Assembly (NCBI GenBank): GCA_028023455.1
Contig: JAQFVV010000028.1
Span: 436,001 to 500,000 of the forward strand
Direction: 5' to 3'
From: Epiperipatus broadwayi
Taxonomy: Eukaryota > Onychophora > Udeonychophora > Euonychophora > Peripatidae
Length of the DNA: 64,000 nucleotides
Below, one piece after another: positions 22,783-33,804 of this stretch (its first letter is position 1; the number at the start of each line of letters is the position of its first letter). Under the pieces are notes generated by a model. It was not told the DNA's origin, made no database searches, and saw only the letters and a list, made by a program, of their open reading frames with translations. Made by a program: the position numbers and the translations under genes.

Positions 22783-23325
22783 GTAGATAAGTGCTGGTTT
22801 AGCACGAAATGCATCTTGGGGGTCATTTGTTTTTTATTGTATCTTTATTTATATGAAAAATGAAAAGAGAGAATAGTGGAGTTTGTTAATATATCGATAA
22901 CGATAATACACATACGGAAAAGAAAGGTGAAAAAGCCGTGTGTGTGTGTGAATATAGAAAATCAGATATATTAATCTTTAACTTGAATTAAAGTATCTAT
23001 CTATCTGTGGTAGAGAAAACTCTAGTTTAATGAATGATTAATGATAAAACGCAGTTAAGTTTATCAAAAGTGAATGAAAACGAGGTTGTGAGAGGAGTAA
23101 GTTTGGCGGTTGAAAAAGAAAATGTGAAAAATCGCCAATACATAAATACATTTAATGTAATAAAGATATATATGGGAAATGGTGACCTGGGCCAACTGAT
23201 GAGTACTGGTTCAGCACAAAATGCATCTTGGGGGTCATTTGTCTTTTATTGTATCTTTATTGATATGAAAAATAAAAAGAGAGAGAAGTGCAGTTTGTTA
23301 ATACATCGATATATATTATATTCAT
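22783..23325 (+). mobile_element. direct-repeat unit with hammerhead cores 412 nt apart
   Basis: The ~120-bp block beginning near 22,783 (GATAAGTGCTGGTTTAGCAC, GAAATGCATCTTGGGGGTCAT, then TTTATTGTATCTTTATT) recurs in the same orientation at 23,195-23,325, exactly 412 nt downstream. Copy 2 keeps CTGATGA (23,196-23,202) and a GTACTGGTTCAGCAC stem II but has AAAA for GAAA. Copy 1 keeps GAAA and the GTGCTG/CAGCAC-type stem but has lost CTGATGA. Direct repeats each holding a hammerhead define a unit RNA of ~412 nt, the architecture of retrozymes. Both ribozymes look inactive now. Confidence 0.6.
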
Positions 23326-23887
23326 GTAAAAAGGTAAGTTTGGTATGTATTTATATAGATATATATTTAGTAAATTAAAAATCTCAGAAGATAAGGTACA
23401 ATGTACAAACAATTTTAATCTATGGGTGTGATGCCTAGACTTTGCTTCATCCAGGTTAGTGCAATAATCAAATGATAGATTCAAACAATAAAAATTCCTA
23501 AAACAATTCTCAATTGAGTTAGGCACAAAAAACAATTTCGTTTGAATAACTGAATAGAATTCTTACATTCTATGTATTATTTATCAAGTAATCAATGACA
23601 AGATTGTCCATATATTGAATACTTGGATGTTATAAAGGTTAATGTAAAAAGAAATAGTGAAAATATAAAAAACTAAGAAGAATAGTGAAAGTAACGGGCA
23701 TACGGGCATAAAAACTGATGACACAAGTATGGAATTAGCATCAACAAAAATTCACCATCTTAATCTGTAATTGCTGAAGAAGATAATGATATCATGTAAA
23801 AGAATCCATTGTTCTTTTCTATACTTCATAATTTTAGAATTCATGAAAATTTTGGCCTATATATTGCCTAATGTGATTTGTCCATGA

Positions 23888-23963
23888 AAGGGAAAAAAAA
23901 TAGGGGGGGGGGTATGGAGGGGAGTAATTTTTTTTTCTCCTTTTTTTTTTTTTTTTTTTTTTT
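23888..23963. repeat. G-run and long T-run
   Basis: AGGGGGGGGG followed by GGAGGGGAG and two T tracts interrupted by CTCC. Low-complexity DNA. Confidence 0.8.
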
Positions 23964-24399
23964 AATTTTAACCTATAATTTGCCTAATTTGAACTGTCCA
24001 TGATATTTCAAACCACATGGACAGTGACCATCACGTAAAGGATTCCCTTATTCTTCATATTCCAAAGGTGGGCACGCATGAGGTCAATGAGAGCCACATG
24101 CTAGTTTTTCACGTATTGTAGAAAGTCATACTATATTATTATTAATTAAGTACAGAAGAATAAATACATACAGTCAATTTTATTTAACTTAATTAATATG
24201 ATGACATATTTTATTCTGGTTTTAAGTGCTGTATAAAGTATATAAAAAATATAATTAAGAGAAAGAAATAAAATACAAAATAATTATTTCAATATTTTAA
24301 TAATAAAATGAAAATCTAACAATAATAGATCATTAATAAAAGGTATAACATTTAATGAACACCTTTGGCCAAATCATTGAAATTTAGTGTATAATTTGT

Positions 24400-26135
24400 T
24401 AAAGATGTTCATGGCAATTCTGTAAGATGCTGATTGGTTAGCTATGCAAGATATTTTGACTCATGAAGTTCACTGTGGAGTACAACAATTCACAGCAATA
24501 TGTTGCACCAAAAATTAAAATTAGATGGCAGCAGTCTTTTTTAAATGGATATATTGTGATTCTGGCATGAGTTTCCAAAATTCAAAAGAGAACTAGATTT
24601 GCGATGCATTTGCAATGCCTGATCCTCTTTCATCTCTAACAACTCCAATTCCCTAGTCACTTTTTCAACAAATATTATTTCAGAAATTAGAAATCCATCT
24701 CCAGTAATATCTCAAATAAATGGGTTCACAAAATATGCAAAGTATATATTATATATTTGTATTTAAAAACATGCAACCATAGATTTAAAACTTTTCAAAT
24801 CTTCAAACCTACATTTGAAGTCTTCTTGCAATCCTTTCTATTATTACATTCATCTTAATTTCTTCATTGATATTAATTATATTTGCTTTTACTCACAGAA
24901 AATGATTAAATATCCTGGCCTTAAGTTCATGCCCAAAAATCCAAAGCTTAGCTTCAAAACTAAATATACTTTGTGACAAACCACTAATCCTTTTTTCCTT
25001 TCTTTGTAAAGCCAAATCAAGTGTTTCCAAATGTTCTATAATGACTACAAGCAATACTATGTCAGAAATCCAAGTTTCATTTCTTAACTCTGGGTATTTT
25101 TTTATTCGTTTAAAAATGTAACGATAGGATTTAGGAGTTCCATAGAACAGTTTATAACATACCAAAAGGAGTGATCATGGACCAATTTGTCTGTTTCATC
25201 ATTTAACTTTTATAAAAAGTTCTTAAATTGATGGTATGTTTTGATATTTGTTCTAATCAAATTCATAATCTGCAAAATAATCTTCCACACATTTTTGTAT
25301 TCTAAGTATTTCACCGTGAGATGCTCACAGTGAATTGTGCAGTGAAGAGAGACAAAATGTGGAATTTTAGGATTGTTGTTTAAAAGACCAATAAAACTAG
25401 GTTTTTCCCAATCATTTCAGGAGGCCGTCAATCATAACACTTATAAGTTTATCATGAGGCAATTCCAACTTATCCACTACCTCATGAAGTACATTTTTGA
25501 CAGCAATACTGCAAGTTGTTTCAATAAGAGCTAGTAGGGCTAATATTTCTTCTTTCATATTTACATCTACAGATACATAGCCCACAAAACAGTCAATTGT
25601 GGAACATCCTGAATGTCTGTAAACTCATCAAGAGCTAAACTGAATGGTGTAAAATTTTTCACATGACACATCAAAGTATTTCAACATTTTTACTAATTTC
25701 ACTAATATGATGCCCAGTTGTATGGCATGATATGGGAACTTGTGTGATCAATTTATGCAGATTTGTATTACCTGGATTCAAAACTTTAACCACTTCTTCC
25801 AAGCTTCTTTTAATAAATTCCCATTCTCCATATGGACGTTTGCATGAGCAATATTCCAAGCTACCAAAAAACTAGCTTTGTTGGTTCTATCATCTTTGCA
25901 ACTAAAAGAAGACAAGAGTCTTTGTTGCATATGAAGGCCAGATTGCAATGACTTAAGTTTCTCTATTCATAATTTGAATTGAGTGAATATTGAATTGTAA
26001 AGTGGTGACGACTTACTTCATAATGTCAAATTGCTTTCTTTGTAGTTAGCAATTGTAACTTTACAAATAAGACACAACAACTTTCCATTATTGTTAATAA
26101 AAGCAAATTTTTCTACCCATTCTTTCTGAAAGATT
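24400..26135 (-). pseudogene. hAT-superfamily transposase fossil (ZBED/GTF2IRD2-like)
   Basis: Scattered frames on the minus strand line up in order with transposase-derived GTF2IRD2/ZBED-type proteins. N-terminal zinc-finger part near 26,131: FQKEWVEKFAFI and LLCLICK (CXXC). Then TNKASFLVAWNIAHAN (25,870s), EFIKRSLEEVVKVLNPGN (25,790s), FSLALDEFTDIQDVPQLTV (25,621 region, the usual LDESTD block), HCTIHCEHL (25,330-25,344) and NLIRTNIKTYHQFKNFL. WISDIVLLVVIIEHLETLDLALQ follows at about 25,080, matching the D-AFL-DI--HLN-LN--LQ block, and FGATYCCELLYSTVNFM (24,470s) marks the C-terminal hAT dimerisation region. At least six frameshifts and many stops make it inactive. A candidate terminal sequence CAAAGGTGGGCA is at 24,063. 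It is a cut-and-paste DNA transposon relic, not a host gene. Confidence 0.85.
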
Positions 26136-26935
26136 CTATTTTCTTGTTCATATTTTTGTTTTTTGATATTTTTTGAAGTCTTGTTAACAAAAAATTAATG
26201 TCCAAAGTCTACAATTCAAATAAAATACATAAACAGACAATTAATTAAAATAAATATGTGAAATATTAATTCTTGTTTTAAAAGATTCATAAATGGCACA
26301 ACAATTGTTGAAGAAATAGGGCTTCTTAAAATAAAATAAAAATAATTTAGAATAATTAAAAGCAATTTTGGATTATATTTTGGATTGATATTTTCCTGAT
26401 AATTGTTAAACGTCAGTTTCATTATTATTTACCATCCAAAAATAGAAACAATATAACCAAAATCAAGCAAATGCTTTTCGGTTTTATATTCAAGAGTTTT
26501 TGTATAATTGTTTTAAAAAACATGAAACTCTAAGTGAACTAATTATATATAATTAAAATAATTTTAGTAACCTGTACACGTCTTTAGAAACCTTGTGCCG
26601 CGGAAAAATTATACACCATAAACAAATTTAAATTGCTTAATAAAACAATCTACATACCAGATTTTTGAAAAAATATGAAATAGGAAATTTAGTTGATAGG
26701 AAAACTATCACTAAAACATACAACCACAAAATTACACAGATTGCAAATGTACACGTGATCACCCCATATTAACCTCCAGTTTGCCAATATATTTGAAAAT
26801 AATATGCACATGCTGTAATTTGTAATAAAATAAGTAACAAAATTATTTGATAATTTTTTTTATCATATTCCAAATAAAAAGAAATTCTGAGATAATAAAA
26901 ATAAAATCGGATTTGGTGCTTGTATTATAGATAAA
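26136..26935. other. AT-rich spacer, possibly 5' flank of the hAT element
   Basis: No ORF of interest. A GC-richer piece at 26,575-26,612 (CACGTCTTTAGAAACC, TTGTGCCGCGGAA) may be subterminal hAT sequence, but no matching terminal repeat was found. Confidence 0.35.
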
Positions 26936-27144
26936 GATCCCGTTGGATGGCGCCGTTTTCATGCTAAAATTATAAAATACGAACATTCACAGGCCATTGA
27001 TTTTAATAATTTTTCTGTGCTTTTTTGTAATGCGAAAATAAAAACAAAACAAAATCGTCTTTTAAAAATATTATTTTTTATTAACGTATACAATTTAAAT
27101 GATAATAATAAATGTAAAATAAAATCAACAAATTAAAATTTGAT

Positions 27145-27290
27145 TCGTGTTTTTCTATCATATATTTTTTTAATTGTGTTACGGCTTTTTTTTATACATT
27201 TTCTATTGGATATTTTTTTACTTGTGTTACGGCTTTTTTTTTTATCAATTTTCTATCGGATATTTTTTTACTTGTGTTACGACTTTTTTT
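27145..27290. repeat. tandem repeat, ~60-bp unit, about 2.5 copies
   Basis: Units share TTTTCTATYGGATATTTTTTT and ACTTGTGTTACGGCTTTTTTT in series. Confidence 0.7.
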
Positions 27291-27340
27291 GTTGTTGTTT
27301 AACTAAAAAATAATAATCGTAATAAAAGTAAAAGTTGTTA

Positions 27341-27432
27341 CGGTTAGATTTAGGGTTAGTTTAGGGTTAGGTTTAGGGTTAGTATTAGGGTTAGTTTTAG
27401 GATTAATTTAGGGTTAGTTTTAAGGTTAGTGT
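27341..27432 (+). repeat. interstitial telomere-like TTAGGG repeats
   Basis: Seven or more GGTTAG/TTAGGG words occur with variable spacers (TTTAGGGTTAG, TATTAGGGTTAG). This is an irregular array of the kind found internally in many genomes, not a terminal telomere. Confidence 0.75.
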
Positions 27433-28189
27433 TCTGTTTGTTTGTAATGCTAAAATAAAAAATTCAAAATCGTAAGCGTACTCGGACAGAAGAAAGAAAC
27501 TCAAACTTTTTTAAACAACAACAAACACATACAAATGTCTTCTTTACTTATTAAACATGTTTATAATATTTGCTTTTTATTAAATTTACAAAAAAACCTG
27601 TATATTTGGACTTTTCTTACTGGATATTTTTTTCATACCGCTCTTTTTTACTTCAAAAATATACAGACGGTAGAATCTTCTTTGTCTTGTGGAATGTTAC
27701 TAACAGTACGTTACTTGATATGTTACCTAATTGCAACTCAATAAAAACATAGATATTTAACATTTACCCAAATAAAAGTTCAATACAGTATGTTGTAAAA
27801 AGTCTTATAATTATTGTTTTAAAAAATCTGAACATTTCAATAGTTTAAAATAAAAAAAAATCCAATGAAAACAACATTTCAATACAATTCAAATACAAAC
27901 TCTCTCATCAAGCTGTAATTATTTTATAAACTGTGCGAATTCGGAAAATGTAATTGCTGCTTAGCAACATACATGTACTGCGATGTGACATAGCGGCCTG
28001 CATTCTGTAGCACAACAAAAAAGTTGTATTATAGAAAATGCGGGTTCGAACGTGTCGGCTACGGAATTAGCATTTTTATGTGTTTTATCATGAAAACCGC
28101 GCCATAGAATGGCGTCTTTAGCTATAAGATGAGTACCTCGGATTTTAATGGAAGCAGCACTTAGCTTAACTAAGAGCCGCATTTGCCTA

Positions 28190-28311
28190 CTGTTGCCACA
28201 ATTTTGGGTTACAGAAGATTCTTTTCTTCTTTTCCATAAGCCATAATTTTGGATTACAGAAGGTTCTCTTGTTTTTTTCCATATACCATAATTTTGGGCT
28301 ACATACATCAA
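28190..28311 (-). repeat. 45-bp tandem repeat, 2.5 copies, in frame
   Basis: On the minus strand a 45-bp unit encodes a 15-residue repeat: AQNYGIWKKTREPSV, IQNYGLWKRRKESSV, then TQNCG. It lies at the start of a 116-codon open frame (27,961-28,311) with no recognisable domain. The multiple-of-three length makes coding possible but not shown. Confidence 0.5.
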
Positions 28312-28544
28312 CTCATAAAACGTATGGATTTTAACATGTCTAATCTCATCTATTCATGATATTTGGGAAAAAACATGGATGATTTCATTTTTTCTTCAGT
28401 AACAGTAGTGCTAATGTCTTGTTGATATCCCAATTATGTACTCAAAATATGCTATTATCCAGTTGCTAATTAACACTCAAGTTTTTTGTGATCTTAAATA
28501 AATTCATTGGTCATTGAGCAATCTACAGGATTAGAATTATTCTT

Positions 28545-28856
28545 TGATAAGATCACATCACATGATCACTATCTCTTATACTAGCACATAATTGTTATTA
28601 AACAAGGCAAAACTCTCCATACAGTAGTGCCAACCAGAGTAATCAATGGATGCCAGAATGCTTATGCATAAAATCCCTATCTAATGACTATTCATCCAAT
28701 ATCCCCAGACTAGTTTCTGGATTGTGGCCTTCATCAGTGATGAGCCTTGGATCAGAGCACTGCACCTAGATCTTAGGATCTAATGCAACCTTCCATTGAT
28801 TATTCTGGTTGGCACAGGGTGGCACTACTGTATGGAGAGTTTTGCCTTGTTTTATA
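28545..28856. mobile_element. foldback family A, copy 5, internally deleted
   Basis: The left end CACATGATCACTATCTCTTAT and the right end GGAGAGTTTTGCCTTGTTTTA are both present. The left arm is nearly complete through ATCTTAGGATCTAATGC, then joins directly to the right-arm GATTATTCTGGTTGGCAC. The minus-strand hammerhead-like core is retained. Confidence 0.75.
28702..28743 (-). ncRNA. hammerhead-like core, family A copy 5
   Basis: Minus strand: CTGATGA (28,731-28,737), then AGGCCACAATCCA, GAAA (28,714-28,717), palindrome ACTAGT, cleavage C, then TGGGGA. Stem I with TCATCA makes five of six pairs, counting one G-U. All invariant core bases are intact; the base of stem II is A-A. Confidence 0.55.
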
Positions 28857-29284
28857 TTGAGTGTTCATGTTTCAGTGGCATAAGTAGAATTTTTTTTAAA
28901 AAAAGATGACAATTTTAATTTGGTGGCTCTTAAAATATTTGGACCTCCTATATTTTAGCTTTGTCATAGTTATTTTTGTTATTGTAATTCTGCATATTTC
29001 CTTTTCACATTAACAATTACTGATGATTAGTGGAATTCAGATATCCATTTGCATCTGTCACTTCAAAATTGTTATTAGCATAGCCTATAGTAATGACTTT
29101 GGTTTTTAAGATTATTTATGATCATTTTTCTATGATATTTGTAAAAATCATTTATACAAATATAACATAATACAGCCATATTCCTCTTAGAAATGAAATA
29201 TTTTTAAAAATATTAGAAAAGAAAAAAAAACAGAAATGAAAGGAGGAAATATTATAACTAATAAAAGAGCAAATAACATATATA

Positions 29285-29437
29285 TATTCACATGATCACC
29301 ATTCCTTATGCTTACACAAGCTGTTCACACAGAGACAAACTTTTCCATACAGTAGCACCACTCAGTGCTTCCAGCATCCATTGATTACTCTGGCTTGCAT
29401 TTAGTGGCACTACTGTTTGGAGAGGTTTGCCTCTGTG
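29285..29437. mobile_element. family A, short copy 6
   Basis: CACATGATCACCATTCCTTATGC and the right end GGAGAGGTTTGCCTCTGTG are kept, with almost all of the interior deleted. AACATATAT flanks both sides (29,276 and about 29,440), a likely shortened target duplication. Confidence 0.7.
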
Positions 29438-29439
29438 TA

Positions 29440-30619
29440 AAACATATATGGTATGTAAAAAAGACACATTTATTTAATTTTTTTCTTCAGTCACGATATA
29501 ATGAAACTAATTGTGATTGAAGAAAAAAAGATATTTTTCTTGGTTTTAAATGTATTCAATTAATTAAAAGTGTTTTTTATAAACTATTTTTATACATATT
29601 ATGTTTTAATATTTGGATACTTTTCTAATATTTGAAATAAAATTCACATGCATTAGAAATCATTTACAATATTTTTGTGTTTTAAAAAGGCAGCATTTTT
29701 TTAAAAAAGCAAATTTTAGCTCAAGAATAAAGATAAATTAAGATTCCATCTTTTATTTCTTTTTCTTTCTGCTTTAATTAACTGCAATCATCCTAAAATT
29801 CACGGAACATGTATTTTTAACAAAATATAGCACCATATAATTCATATTACTGAAAGTTTGTGAATTGATACCCATCAACATTGTTAGACTAAAAACTCCT
29901 GAAATATTGTACTGTCATCAACCCCTAACATGTTTACAAAATTTGAAGAAAATCCATTTGGTAGCAGTATGCTAAAAATTGGTTACAACATTTGACCCAA
30001 ACAAATAGAATTCCTACATTAAATAAAAGTATTTTTAAAAGATGAACTATGATCACTTCCAAATTGAAGAAGACACTTAAAAATTAAGACTAAACTAATA
30101 TCATCATCAGCATCCATTTATAAATGAGTCTGGTCTTTCCATTTCCAAGAGAAAAAGAAAAAAACAAAAAAATATTATACTACAGATAAGTTTTGGGATG
30201 ACTATATAAATCAATACATAAACCACAATTATGTCTACATAAAGAATATCTAGTGTTCACCCCAAGGTTTTGCATCGATGGCATTTGAGTTCTATGTTAG
30301 ACTATTTCCATAATCTAATGTTAATGTCTTTAGAAAACAATTTAAGCTTTGTTGAATTCCAATTACGTTCAATTGTTAGTAATAGTAAGCACAGATTAGT
30401 ATATACACAATGTTTGAATAGTATTATTCTCCCCTATTCTTTAGATGTTGCTGGTCTGATGAATGACAATACTATCTATAAGAATCAAAAGTAATGCAGT
30501 TTATATTGTTTATTTAATACTTGTCCGTTTTCTTCAAATTGTTTCCACATGTAAAATGAGAACACCATCCTAGTGAAAACTTCCATGACAAATAACTGAA
30601 TTTTCAGCAAAAATACAGA
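29440..30619. other. AT-rich spacer
   Basis: No gene seen. GTTGCTGGTCTGATGAATGACAAT at 30,448-30,471 resembles pieces at 54,420 and 56,900, so a low-copy repeat is present. Confidence 0.4.
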
Positions 30620-30633
30620 TTTAATATATAAAA

Positions 30634-30880
30634 TAGTCAAAATAAGAGTCATAGATCACATGACCCTATTCTCTTAAGCTTGTAAGTTATAAACAATGAG
30701 GATTGCCAATTCCTCAACAAGCTCCCCAACCTCTGACCCTCTCACCTCTCTGAAGAGTGCCAGCGCACGAAACCATGGTCAGAGGTTGGGCGGGGGGGTC
30801 CTGACAGTGATATTTTAAATGCTTTCTCTAGCTAAGCATTTACCACAAAGCTTGTTGAGGAATTGGCAATCCTCATTGTT
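30634..30880 (+). mobile_element. 247-bp hammerhead-bearing element (family G) with 14-bp target duplication
   Basis: Perfect direct repeats TTTAATATATAAAA at 30,620-30,633 and 30,881-30,894 bound it. Inside, a perfect 33-bp inverted repeat runs from 30,691-30,723 (starting AAACAATGAGGATTGCC) to 30,849-30,881 (ending GGCAATCCTCATTGTTT). The left end outside the inverted repeat, CACATGACCCTATTCTC and TTAAGCTTG, resembles the family A terminus. The centre is GC-rich, unlike the surroundings, and holds a complete hammerhead ribozyme. No ORF, so it must rely on another element for movement. Confidence 0.85.
30735..30800 (+). ncRNA. type I hammerhead ribozyme, all core positions intact
   Basis: Stem I: ACCTCT (30,744-30,749) pairs fully with AGAGGT (30,781-30,786), and an outer helix GACCC/GGGTC (30,735-30,739 with 30,796-30,800) lies beyond an internal loop. 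Core CTGAAGA is 30,750-30,756. Stem II is GTGC/GCAC with a CAGC loop (30,757-30,768), closed at its base by the canonical G-C. GAAA is 30,769-30,772. Stem III is the self-complementary ACCATGGT (30,772-30,779), and C at 30,780 completes a GTC site, giving predicted cleavage between 30,780 and 30,781. A stem III this short cannot fold well alone, so dimer action is expected. Cleavage has not been tested. Confidence 0.88.
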
Positions 30881-31344
30881 TTTAATATATAAAAGTTTGC
30901 GTTCAAAAATTCTTTTTTTCCAACGCACATTTTGAGTTGCCAAAGTAACTGGACCCTCATCAGCCTACCACTTTGTGGATTTTATAAACAGCATTCTTTT
31001 CATTAATAAATAATCTAATATTTGGCCCAGCATTCAAATGAGAAGAAACTAATAATGTAATCACAATACATCCTCTATTATTTAACACATAGAAATGAAA
31101 TTCATGTTTTCTTTTCAATATTTTTCTTCCTTCATCTATATATAAATTTAAATAATGTAAATAAAATATCTTTTCAAGTACACCCTTCATTCAATAATTC
31201 ATTAGCATATATTTACTATTGGATAATTGATCTCTTTGAAATTTACATTAAAATATTATTTCTAAACAAAAATGTTCTAAATACAGCTAATTTGTGCGTA
31301 AGAGGAACCTGATTTGGGATGTACACATACTCTAATTCACAAAA

Positions 31345-31640
31345 GTTTTATGAACATATGGATGTACGGTTGAAGAGTTGGAGTGTGGAGTAGATTAAAG
31401 CCTGTCCATTAAAGTATGAGGTTTGGCTATCTTAATATATATCTGAGCACTTATAGTGTATATGTGTGGAGATGGTAATCTGGACCAACTGATGATTGCT
31501 GGTTTAGCATGAAATACGAATATTGGTGATTATTTATATTTTCAACATATATGTGTTCAAGTGTATCAGTGTTAAGAGATAGTGTGGCGAGCGGTGGATA
31601 GTGTGAAAGTCTGTGCTCATATACCCTATATATTATAATT
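31345..31640 (+). mobile_element. family B2 solo arm
   Basis: GGAGTGTGGAGTAGATTAAAG, TCTGAGCACTTATAG, the hammerhead core and GTGCTCATATACCCTATATAT match the arms of the large foldback at 52,665-53,912. It has no inverted partner nearby. Confidence 0.75.
31475..31533 (+). ncRNA. hammerhead ribozyme motif, family B2
   Basis: ACCAA/TTGGT stem I with a TGG bulge and outer TAATC/GATTA pairing; CTGATGA (31,489-31,495); stem II TGCT/AGCA with GGTTT loop; GAAA (31,511-31,514); stem III ATAC/GAAT with one mismatch; TA before the predicted cut after 31,522. The base of stem II is T-T. Confidence 0.65.
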
Positions 31641-32616
31641 AATTATACTATATTCTCTCCACAGAGTTAAACCAACATATTTTACGTACACTATCCTCAG
31701 AATTGGAAGTCCATTTCAAGCCATTAATATCATTTAATTTATTAAAAAGACATTTGTGCTAAAACAGGCAAACTAGTAATAAGTACCTCCTTTTTTTTTT
31801 ATTTCTCTTTTTTTTTTTCTTTTTCTCATAAATTATTAAATAAAATTTTTTTTTTTTCCCCTTCCCCCCCCAAAAAACCCCTCCTCAGAACAAGAACCCC
31901 TCAAATATTTATAAACAATATAATATTATAATTAAATACACCATCTACATATCTAAAACAAAAAATGAATCTGTTTAATAAATAACTTACAATAAATAAT
32001 TGGATTGATTAATATTTAGGACAATCTTCTTTATATACATTGAGAATTGATGAGAAAATGGAACTATTTTCTTGTTATTGTATCATGGAATATGAGTATA
32101 TTATTTACTACAGCACCATTTCTGATTTAAAAAAACGGTTGTATTTAACAATATATATATGTATATTTATATTACGATTTGCTTTATTAGATATAGATCT
32201 TTTAAATGTTTATTACATAGTTGGTAATTAAAAAATCAATCTATTTAATAAACATCACAGTACGTAACTGGATTGAGTAATATTCACACTCTTTGTCTTA
32301 AATATTCAAGACAATATACAAAGAGAACCAATAGGAAAGTGAATCACTTTTTTGTCATTATTAGAAGTGTATATTATTTACTATAACATAATTTATTATT
32401 TAAAAAACTATTACATTAATGTTATATATATATGTGTGTGTGTGTAAATTTCCACTAAAAATAGGGGTTACATGTAATTTTTTGAAATTATAATAACGAT
32501 ACAAATAAATAATAGTAATAATAGTGTAGACAAAAGTATTTTTGACTGCTAAGATGATGATCAATAAAACTTATATGGATAAGAAATAAATGTACATGAT
32601 TTTTCAAAAATTCCAT
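31641..32616. other. AT-rich spacer with polypyrimidine run
   Basis: T/C tracts at 31,788-31,890; otherwise nothing recognised. Confidence 0.45.
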
Positions 32617-32803
32617 TTATTATAGAGTCTTTAAATTGATTTATAAGAATTGCCTCTTTAATTTTTCACTTTTTGTGGTGTCTTTCTTTGTGTTATACTC
32701 TTGGACCCAAAAATGTTACATGAAAAAGACGTCATACCCCCCCCCCCCTGACAAATTAAAGAGACAATTCCTATAAATCAATTTAAAGACTGTAATAAAT
32801 AAC
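32617..32803. repeat. palindromic element, 45-bp arms
   Basis: TTATAGAGTCTTTAAATTGA and TTTATAAGAATTGCCTCTTTA at the left pair with TAAAGAGACAATTCCTATAAA and TCAATTTAAAGACTGTAATAA at the right. A C12 run (32,737-32,748) lies in the loop. Confidence 0.7.
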
Positions 32804-33800
32804 AAGTCTGGCAAATCATATAAGATTTAAGTCTCATTTATATAAGTTTAACTGTTAATAATCATGATTTAAGTAATCAAAAGTTCTTCAGTATAAGTTG
32901 ATTTATGAAGTTCTTCAGTATAAGTTATATACTATTATTACTGAGTTGCACAATTATTATAATTTAAAAGAATTATTTATGCATAAAGTACATAGCTTTA
33001 ATATATAGATATTCTTATGAAATTTTGTGAGTTTCATATTTACATATAAATGCATAAGAAAAAGCAAATCCTATATTAAATAAATTGGCACGAATTTTTA
33101 AAGTATAGTTTTTTAAAACAAACTAAAAACACTCCTTAACATCTTGTTAATAATAAAGTGAATTTCTTTAATATGTAATTTTTTAAAATCAGGTTAATAC
33201 TTTTTTAAAAAATAAAATAAAAACTAGAAACATGCAACATTTAATTCAAAGACAAATTTAGCATGAGAGTCTGGTTGGAAATTCAATAAATTATTGAAAT
33301 ATGATTTAAAGAAACTGTTTTTTTTTAAAAAAAAAAAAATCTAAAGAAAAACATTAATACCTAAATCATTTAATACACCCTTTAAATTTTGATTCACAAT
33401 TTTTTTTTTTTTTTTAAAAAAGATACCAAAAATCATGTCTTTTTTTTAATGATTACATTTTTTATTTTGAATCAAATGTAACTTATCAAAAGTAGGTCGC
33501 ATTTTAATACTGATTTGTAACTATTACTTATAATTTGCTTCTTTAAAAATAATTTCTCCACTTTTCATAGGTATGACATTGTCTTATATTCCATCCATAT
33601 ATATTTTTTCAGTCAAATATTACTACAGTTTATTGCAATAGTGTTCACATGTAAAGACTTTTAAATTAAAAACAAGTAAATCAATTAATGATATAAACAT
33701 TTATGGTTGTGAAATATTATTGTTTGTTATAGATATCCCAATATATACATGTATTTAAAGTACTGTACATAATAAAAATGCCATCATTTATAAATTTTAA
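32804..33800. other. AT-rich spacer
   Basis: Homopolymer tracts and a local duplication (AGTTCTTCAGTATAAGTT at 32,881 and 32,909); no gene. Confidence 0.45.
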
Positions 33801-33804
33801 CTAT

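Larger units (their letters stand above)
26940..28160. mobile_element. possible element with GGCGCC-GTTTTCATG inverted ends
   Basis: GGATGGCGCCGTTTTCATGC (26,944-26,963) is repeated inverted as CATGAAAACCGCGCCATAGA (28,089-28,108). Within lie direct copies of TTGTAATGCGAAAATAAAAA and TTGTAATGCTAAAATAAAAA (27,027 and 27,441), a three-unit tandem repeat, and telomere-like DNA. No transposase is visible. The assignment as one element is inference. Confidence 0.35.

Noticed and set aside
27341-27432. True telomere
   Set aside because: The array is short, irregular and internal.
32737-32748. C12 run as a structured or G-quadruplex site
   Set aside because: A single homopolymer in a palindrome loop, with no other G-tracts around it.
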